33,051 bases of DNA from an uncultured bacterium (GTDB lineage: Bacteria; Patescibacteriota; Saccharimonadia; Saccharimonadales; Saccharimonadaceae), in contig CALAKV010000027.1 of the NCBI GenBank assembly GCA_937922985.1, positions 1 through 33,051 of the forward strand. The letters are read 5' to 3'. The notes under the pieces were generated by a model that was not told where the DNA came from, did no database searches, and worked only from the letters and a program-made list of their open reading frames with translations. Position 1 is the stretch's first letter. Each line of letters begins with the position of its first letter. Of this stretch, positions 28,735-33,051 are shown one piece after another. The translations under genes and the position numbers were made by a program.

Positions 28735-29420
28735 AAAATCTCCTTTTTCGCAAAATCTTCAAATTCTTCATTTGTAATTTTAAGCGCATCGCTTGGTCTA
28801 ATTCTGTATTTTTCACAATATTTTGAAATTAAAAATTCTCCGACTCTATAGACAAAATTCGTAGGCAAACTTGAATCATCTCCAAAGTGATTAAAATACC
28901 AATCGTAGTGATTTATCTTCTCCTTATTTTTTGCGATTTCAATAATTCTCTTCAATCCCCATTTTAATTTGTCTTCATCAGGCTTATCGTAATAATCGGT
29001 CAAAAATTTTAATTCATACCCTAATTCATTAGCTGCTTGTTTTTCAAAATTCAGAGCTAAGCCTTCAAGAATAGTATCACCCCAGATATTGTTAGGTGTT
29101 GGTAAAGTTTGACATCTAAATTCATGGTTGAGCTCATGAAAAATTAATTTTAAAAATATATTTTTTGAGTATCTAGCGTCAAGAAACTCAAGTATTAAAG
29201 CTCCATATCCAGACATTGAAAGACCTGAAACTTTTTCAATTTTTAATATTTCAGAAATATCTTCTTTTTTCATCCTAGATATGTCTGAAAAATAAATATC
29301 AATTTCTTTTTTCGAAAAATCATAATACTTCGAAAAATATTCTTTAGCTTCAATAAAATCTGACCTTATTTTTTCTTGTGTTTCTTCTGAAAAGCTTTTA
29401 TTAAAAATTAAATTAAACAT
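28722..29420 (-). CDS. Predicted zinc metallopeptidase, DUF2268-like (232 aa)
   Basis: Zincin-type protease candidate: HELNH at residues 95-99 (FHELNHEFRC) gives two zinc-binding His and the catalytic Glu, and Glu119 in TILEGLALNFE is a plausible third ligand, the layout of the DUF2268 family of putative Zn-dependent proteases. No signal peptide is visible, so it acts in the cytoplasm unless exported otherwise. The substrate is unknown. It is preceded by TAGGAG and by the yebC terminator, and is followed by an overlapping related gene without the metal site. Confidence 0.7.
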   Translation of the reverse strand: MFNLIFNKSFSEETQEKIRSDFIEAKEYFSKYYDFSKKEIDIYFSDISRMKKEDISEILKIEKVSGLSMSGYGALILEFLDARYSKNIFLKLIFHELNHEFRCQTLPTPNNIWGDTILEGLALNFEKQAANELGYELKFLTDYYDKPDEDKLKWGLKRIIEIAKNKEKINHYDWYFNHFGDDSSLPTNFVYRVGEFLISKYCEKYRIRPSDALKITNEEFEDFAKKEILCEK

Positions 29421-29430
29421 AGTTACTCCT

Positions 29431-29457
29431 ATAAAAATAAGGGCTCATCACCCTTAT
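29431..29457 (-). terminator. yebC terminator
   Basis: ATAAGGG and CCCTTAT form a 7-bp stem with the loop TGATGAG, followed by TTTTAT on the minus strand, 4 bases after the yebC stop. Confidence 0.7.
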
Positions 29458-29460
29458 AAA

Positions 29461-30168
29461 TTACAGCTTAGCGTTCGTGTGAACGTTCACCACATCATCA
29501 ACATCATCAAGTGCCTCCATCAATTTTTCAATTTTTGCACGAGTTTCATCGTCGGTGATTTCAACTTCCATATTTGGCACATATTGAAGTTCGGCTTCTT
29601 TTACAGTTAAACCTTTTTCAATTAGTTCTTTGCGAATTTTCATTAAATCTTTTTGGTCGGTATAAACCACGATTTCGCCATCTTCTTCAACCGCGTCTTC
29701 TGCACCAGCATCAAGAATTTCAAGTAGTGCATCTTCACCCGTTGCTTCAACCAAAATTACACCTTTGCGAGTAAATTGAAACATCACGCTTCCCGCGTCA
29801 GCAATTCGGCCACCATTTTTTACTAAAGCAGTTTTAACTTCCGGGAAAGTTCGATTACGATTGTCTGTTGCGGTTTCAATAATCAAACCAATTCCATTCG
29901 GACCATAACCTTCATAAGTAATTTCCTCAAGTATTGCCGAGTTTTTATCTGCTGCGCGAGCAATTGCGCGCTCAATATTCGCGTTTGGCATATTTACAGC
30001 ACGAGCTTTCTCAATTGCCAGTGCCAAACTTGGGTTCATATCTGGATCAGCGCCACCACGAGCTGCAATTGCAATTTGATTTCCAATTCGTGTAAAAATT
30101 GCACCCCGTTTTGCATCATTTACACCTTTCTGTCGTTTAATTTTTGACCATTTATTATGACCAGCCAT
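29461..30168 (-). CDS. yebC: YebC/PmpR family protein
   Basis: A conserved protein first described as a transcription regulator and now known in several bacteria to help translation of proline-rich stretches. The N-terminus MAGHNKWSKIKRQKG and VNDAKRGAIFTRI is diagnostic, followed by NPSLALAIEKARAVNMPNANIERAI, YEGYGPNGIGLIIE and TDNRNRTFPEVK. At 235 residues all three domains are present. It is monocistronic: promoter TTGAAT-17-TAAAAT (30232-30204), AAGGAG before the ATG, terminator after the stop. Confidence 0.95.
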   Translation of the reverse strand: MAGHNKWSKIKRQKGVNDAKRGAIFTRIGNQIAIAARGGADPDMNPSLALAIEKARAVNMPNANIERAIARAADKNSAILEEITYEGYGPNGIGLIIETATDNRNRTFPEVKTALVKNGGRIADAGSVMFQFTRKGVILVEATGEDALLEILDAGAEDAVEEDGEIVVYTDQKDLMKIRKELIEKGLTVKEAELQYVPNMEVEITDDETRAKIEKLMEALDDVDDVVNVHTNAKL

Positions 30169-30203
30169 AATTCTCCTTAATTTTTATCTGTAAATCTATA
30201 TTA

Positions 30204-30232
30204 ATTTTACCATTTTTTGCTTGAAAATTCAA
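30204..30232 (-). promoter_or_regulatory. yebC promoter
   Basis: TTGAAT (30232-30227), 17 bases, TAAAAT (30209-30204) preceded by TGG on the minus strand; the leader is about 30 bases. Confidence 0.6.
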
Positions 30233-30243
30233 ATTTCGAAAAA

Positions 30244-30274
30244 TAAAAACGCCCATTTTAACTTTTGAGCGTTT
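30244..30274 (-). terminator. Terminator of the oxidoreductase operon
   Basis: AACGCTC and GGGCGTT pair (one G-U) and are followed by TTTATTTTT on the minus strand, 5 bases after the stop. Confidence 0.75.
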
Positions 30275-30278
30275 AGTT

Positions 30279-31652
30279 TTATTTAATTTTATGGGCTGCC
30301 ACACGAATAATCTCGCTCCAGCTTAAAAATGGTTGTGGAATTTCAGCTAAATCGTGTGCCGTCATTTCATTTCGAATCGCCAAAGAAATCTGCGAAATCA
30401 AGTTTATTGCATCTGGTGATACAATACTTCCGCCAATAACCTTTCCCTTCCTATCACAAATAATTTTAGCAAATCCACTACTGAAATTCTCAACATTACT
30501 TTTTGCAATTAAATTAAGTGGCGCAATTGCAGTTTTGTATTTTAAATCCCTCTTCAAACAATCGTCTTCAGTTAAACCAACCGTGGCGATTTCTGGCCAA
30601 GTTGAAATTGTACGAGGCGAAAGCGGAAAATTAACCTCCATTTTTGAACGTGAATGTAAAATATTATGAGCAACCGTTCGGCTTTCAAGTAGAATTTCTG
30701 CCGTTTGAGCTTGTGGATTGACTACGCCACCAACCGCAAAAATATGCTTCATAGAAGTTTGCGAAAATTCATTTACAGCAATTTCATCTTTCGAAAAATC
30801 AATATGAGCATTTTCTAGGCCGATATCCGTATTCGGTATTCTTTCACCTACAACCAGAATTTCATCAACTCGCACAAATTTCTCGGTTCCACCTCGCTGA
30901 AAGATCACTCGCTTCATCAAGCCGTCTTTTTGCACCGCCACCACTCGAGTTTGTGGCAAAACATAAACATGATTTTCTTCAACTAAAATATTTTCAAGAG
31001 TAATTCCAACTTCTTCATCTTCTTTTGGCAAAAGTCGTGCCGAAACTTCACTGATGTAAACTTTCGTACCAAAAATAGCCAAAATTTGAGCAATTTCAAC
31101 TGCCTCAGCTCCACCACCAACAATAAAAATACTCTTAGGCGGACGAGCAATATTGAAAATTGTTTTTGGCGTATAGTATCGCACATTTTCAATATTTTTA
31201 ATATCTGGAATTGAGATTCTCGAACCAGTTGCAATCAAGAAATTCTTCGCCGAATAGTGCTTTTGGTTAATCGAAATCTCATTCGGAGTTAAAAACCTAG
31301 CTTCACCACGAAAAGTTTTAATCCCCACACTTTCGAAAAACTTTTGATTATCGTGAGCACCAGTTCGTTCAATCACAATTTTTTTCCAAGCAGAAATTAT
31401 CGGAAAATTATAAGTTAAATTTGCCGAGCGTAAACCCATTTTTTCAGCCTTTTTTGCCTCAAAAAAAGCTTTTTTAACCTTTGAAATTGCTGCTCGTGGA
31501 ATATCACTATAATTTGGCGATTCACCGCCAAAAAGATCATTTTCAACAATCGCAACATTTAACCCGGCTTTTGCTGCAATATTTGCCGCCGCTGAACCAC
31601 CTGCCCCGCTTCCAAGAACAATTAAATCAAAATCAAATTTTCTTTTAGCCAT
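30279..31652 (-). CDS. Pyridine nucleotide-disulfide oxidoreductase family protein without the redox disulfide
   Basis: Overall fold of dihydrolipoamide dehydrogenase/mercuric reductase: FAD-binding GSGAGG at 14-19, NAD-binding IFIVGGGAEAVEIA near 175-188, LLPKEDEEV, and a C-terminal dimerisation domain (residues 340-457) with ATVGLTEDD. The active site is degraded. The CxxxxC motif region reads GGESPNYSDIP, with Ser45 and Asp50 where cysteines belong; the FAD-contacting GD near 308 is GG; and the His of the HPxxxxE pair is Phe442, although Glu447 remains. It may still bind FAD and NAD(P)H but cannot do disulfide chemistry. It follows the ATP-cone gene in one operon, with AAGGAG before the ATG. 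Confidence 0.82.
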   Translation of the reverse strand: MAKRKFDFDLIVLGSGAGGSAAANIAAKAGLNVAIVENDLFGGESPNYSDIPRAAISKVKKAFFEAKKAEKMGLRSANLTYNFPIISAWKKIVIERTGAHDNQKFFESVGIKTFRGEARFLTPNEISINQKHYSAKNFLIATGSRISIPDIKNIENVRYYTPKTIFNIARPPKSIFIVGGGAEAVEIAQILAIFGTKVYISEVSARLLPKEDEEVGITLENILVEENHVYVLPQTRVVAVQKDGLMKRVIFQRGGTEKFVRVDEILVVGERIPNTDIGLENAHIDFSKDEIAVNEFSQTSMKHIFAVGGVVNPQAQTAEILLESRTVAHNILHSRSKMEVNFPLSPRTISTWPEIATVGLTEDDCLKRDLKYKTAIAPLNLIAKSNVENFSSGFAKIICDRKGKVIGGSIVSPDAINLISQISLAIRNEMTAHDLAEIPQPFLSWSEIIRVAAHKIK

Positions 31653-31662
31653 TTTTTACTCC

Positions 31663-31932
31663 TTAAATTATGCTCTTGAAATTTTTATAAATATACGCTG
31701 CTTCTGGATGAATTTTCTGTAAAATTACTCCCGTTTGTCTTCGAATATCGCCACTTGTAATTTCTGGTTTGTTTCTTTGCCAATCCGCAAATTCGAGAAG
31801 AATTTTTCGAACAAATTCATTGCTTTGCCCTTCTGGAGATCTGACAATTAAAAAAGTTTTGCTCAAGGATTTTTGTAATTTTTTATAATCAAATCTCTCA
31901 ACTTCTCCATCAGATTTTACAACCATTCTCAT
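31663..31932 (-). CDS. Standalone ATP-cone domain protein (89 aa)
   Basis: Consists of little more than one ATP-cone, the nucleotide-sensing domain of ribonucleotide reductases and NrdR: VVKSDGEVERFDYKKLQKSL at residues 4-23, a middle helical part, then ITSGDIRRQTGVIL and the closing AAYIYKNFKSI. There is no zinc ribbon, so it is not NrdR. It probably binds ATP/dATP and regulates a partner, perhaps the oxidoreductase encoded next to it. It overlaps the upstream membrane protein stop by ATGA. Confidence 0.78.
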   Translation of the reverse strand: MRMVVKSDGEVERFDYKKLQKSLSKTFLIVRSPEGQSNEFVRKILLEFADWQRNKPEITSGDIRRQTGVILQKIHPEAAYIYKNFKSII

Positions 31933-32657
31933 AACGAGACTCCTAAAAACTCTGGTGTAAAAATTACAACACCAGTTATAAATGCTAAAATTATCATTCC
32001 CAAACCTGCTGAAAATTGCATAAAACGCTTATTCTTATTCCGCCAAGCTTGAATTTCTGAAATTGGATGCCCACCAGAAATCATGCAAGCAATACTAAAA
32101 ATTGGCAAATTAGAAATTAAAACATAAATTACTAAAATAGCAAATTGATGGGCCAGCGAAACACGTGAGGCTAAAATTGCTGAAATCGCCAAAGATGCAA
32201 AATAAAACAATATTTCACTCAAAACACTCACAATTCCTAGTGAAAAAGCTTCAGCAGAGTGAACAGTTTTGCTTGCTCGCTCGTTAAGAAACTTCGCCAT
32301 TGAACGAGGAATCCAAAGTTCCGTACTATTTTGTATGTTTTTGCCTCTTCGATAATAAAAAATCCAAGTTGAGATCCCAGCAGCAACTAAAATACCAGCC
32401 AAAACCGCCCAGGCTACTTTCGAAAATGCAATATTATAAAATATTCCAGCAAAATATGCAAAGGTTGAAAAAATAAGAATAGTTGCAAAAACTGACCCAA
32501 AAACTAAAGACATAGACAGCTTTGTTAATTGTAAATGCGACTTCTTTTTGCTTAAAGTATGCCCACTCAAAAGTGTTAGAACGCTAATACTCAAATGAAA
32601 ACTAGCATGCACCATTGCTGCTAAAATTACCACTAGTAAAATCATCCAAATTTCCAT
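31929..32657 (-). CDS. Six-span integral membrane protein, unknown function (242 aa)
   Basis: Hydrophobic spans at about 4-25, 50-72, 80-99, 136-160, 165-190 and 215-236, with conserved-looking polar residues at the start (MVHASFHLSISVLTLLSGHT) and a GGHPISEIQAW loop. The two three-helix halves give it a LysE/DsbD-like appearance, but the match is not strong enough to name it. The histidines near the N-terminus (HASFH) could bind metal or cofactor. It is the first gene of the operon with the ATP-cone protein and the degenerate oxidoreductase. TATAAT lies 18 bases before the ATG. Confidence 0.7.
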   Translation of the reverse strand: MEIWMILLVVILAAMVHASFHLSISVLTLLSGHTLSKKKSHLQLTKLSMSLVFGSVFATILIFSTFAYFAGIFYNIAFSKVAWAVLAGILVAAGISTWIFYYRRGKNIQNSTELWIPRSMAKFLNERASKTVHSAEAFSLGIVSVLSEILFYFASLAISAILASRVSLAHQFAILVIYVLISNLPIFSIACMISGGHPISEIQAWRNKNKRFMQFSAGLGMIILAFITGVVIFTPEFLGVSL

Positions 32658-32731
32658 AAGCTTTATTTAAATTATATTATAAGCACAAGCGAAAATCAAG
32701 AAAAATATTTAAGTTTTTTTCGAAAAAAGTC

Positions 32732-32760
32732 TTGACTTTTATATTTTTATATGTTATTAT
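32732..32760 (+). promoter_or_regulatory. Promoter of the 40-aa protein gene
   Basis: TTGACT (32732-32737), 17 bases, TATTAT (32755-32760) preceded by TGT; the leader is about 33 bases. Confidence 0.75.
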
Positions 32761-32799
32761 AAATAACGTAATATTATTAAAAACAAAAAAGGAAAATAA

Positions 32800-32922
32800 A
32801 TGGCACAACACGAACGAATGTCCTCATGGGATAGACACCGAACTAAAAAAGAACTACGAAACTTCATTGATGCAAGAATCTCACGATTCAATGAATTTGA
32901 TGAGTTCGAAGATTTAATCTAA
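32800..32922 (+). CDS. Small charged protein (40 aa), monocistronic
   Basis: MAQHERMSSWDRHRTKKELR begins the protein, which ends in an acidic, aromatic tail (FNEFDEFEDLI). AAGGAA lies 6 bases before the ATG; an overlapping longer frame from 32732 is a shadow. A strong promoter and a tight terminator enclose only this ORF, so it should be well expressed. The basic helix followed by an acidic tail suggests a small protein- or ribosome-binding factor, but the family is not recognised. Confidence 0.7.
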   Translation: MAQHERMSSWDRHRTKKELRNFIDARISRFNEFDEFEDLI

Positions 32923-32930
32923 GAATATAA

Positions 32931-32956
32931 AGCTCGCAAAATTAGCGAGTTTTTCT
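32931..32956 (+). terminator. Terminator of the 40-aa protein gene
   Basis: AGCTCGC and GCGAGTT pair (with one G-U) around AAAATTA, followed by TTTTC, 8 bases after the stop. Confidence 0.75.
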
Positions 32957-32957
32957 C

Positions 32958-32986
32958 TTGAAAAAAATTTTTCAATGTGCTAAAAT
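32958..32986 (+). promoter_or_regulatory. tRNA-Met promoter
   Basis: TTGAAA (32958-32963), 17 bases, TAAAAT (32981-32986) preceded by TGC. Confidence 0.65.
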
Positions 32987-32997
32987 ATAAACATTAT

Positions 32998-33051
32998 GGT
33001 AGCGTAGCTCAGTTGGTTAGAGCGTAGGACTCATAAGCCTAAGGTCGCAGG
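32998..33051 (+). tRNA. tRNA with CAT anticodon, truncated by the window end
   Basis: Acceptor GGTAGCG, D-arm GCTCAGTTGGTTAGAGC and anticodon stem TAGGA/GCCTA (one imperfect pair at the loop edge) around CTCATAA with anticodon CAT; the T-arm and 3' end lie beyond the window. Elongator tRNA-Met is most likely; tRNA-Ile with a lysidine-modified C cannot be excluded. Confidence 0.9.

Noticed and set aside
1..33051. TGA reassigned to glycine as in some CPR lineages
   Set aside because: TGA terminates several genes in ATGA overlaps (for example at 374-376 and 7099-7101), and no gene needs an in-frame TGA.
1..33051. CRISPR array or insertion sequence
   Set aside because: No regularly spaced direct repeats and no transposase or terminal inverted repeats of IS type were seen; the inverted repeat at 5860-5956 is isolated and has no transposase.

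Overview
The window is AT-rich and gene-dense and looks like chromosome from a Candidate Phyla Radiation bacterium, most probably a low-GC Saccharibacteria (TM7) relative. The support is the combination of short or reduced family members (TsaB, ComEC, HrcA), MurT/GatD, a phosphoketolase, YebC, a chaperone regulon carrying CIRCE operators, and many small membrane proteins. TGA is used as a stop codon (for example in ATGA overlaps), so the TGA=Gly code of Gracilibacteria/SR1 does not apply. The lineage call is inference; no rRNA lies in the window.

Region 1-5860 is a phage or integrated-element segment read leftward from the 3' side of a tRNA-Gln gene. It holds a recombination cassette (Rad52-like annealing protein, YqaJ exonuclease, SSB-like protein ending in DIPF, VRR-NUC nuclease), a chain of tiny overlapping ORFs, several unrecognised small proteins, and a membrane protein followed by a lysozyme-like domain. 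The last two genes overlap at a canonical -1 slippery heptamer. A very long hairpin sits against the ribosome binding site of the membrane protein. Between it and the tRNA lies a plus-strand promoter, three hairpins and a terminator, a candidate small RNA.

Region 6245-11905 (minus strand) is tsaE-tsaB-murT-gatD with start/stop overlaps, preceded by an MFS transporter and a comEC that lacks the metallo-beta-lactamase domain. murC is read rightward at 11991. Region 13364-16574 has tRNA-Leu, a membrane-anchored peptide-binding protein, secG, a small holin-like membrane protein, tRNA-Lys and a membrane protein. Region 16691-20743 has dnaJ, three small genes and dnaK. Both chaperone genes have CIRCE operators in which the promoter -35 box lies inside the operator. 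hrcA-grpE (27156-25824) carries the third CIRCE with the same geometry.

At 20823-23204 a plus-strand pair, a GmrSD-like DUF262/DUF1524 endonuclease and an unrecognised partner, interrupts the housekeeping genes as a probable defence insert. Phosphoketolase (xfp) follows on the minus strand. Between grpE and xfp there is a free-standing promoter (TTGACA-17-TATTAT), about 150 nt of structured RNA and a terminator, but no ORF: a candidate noncoding RNA. The right end has a guanylate kinase-like gene, two adjacent DUF2268-type genes (one with HExxH, one without), yebC, and a three-gene operon of membrane protein, free ATP-cone and a pyridine nucleotide oxidoreductase that has lost its redox cysteines and catalytic His. 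A monocistronic 40-aa protein gene and a truncated tRNA-Met close the window.

Two window-wide signals stand out. Many first-in-operon host genes have a -10 box ending only 6-10 bases before the start codon, implying leaderless mRNAs, whereas the phage genes mostly use Shine-Dalgarno sites. The palindrome TTCGAA is strongly over-represented in host DNA (28 hand-counted in 6001-13300) and less dense in the phage segment (10 in 1-6000).
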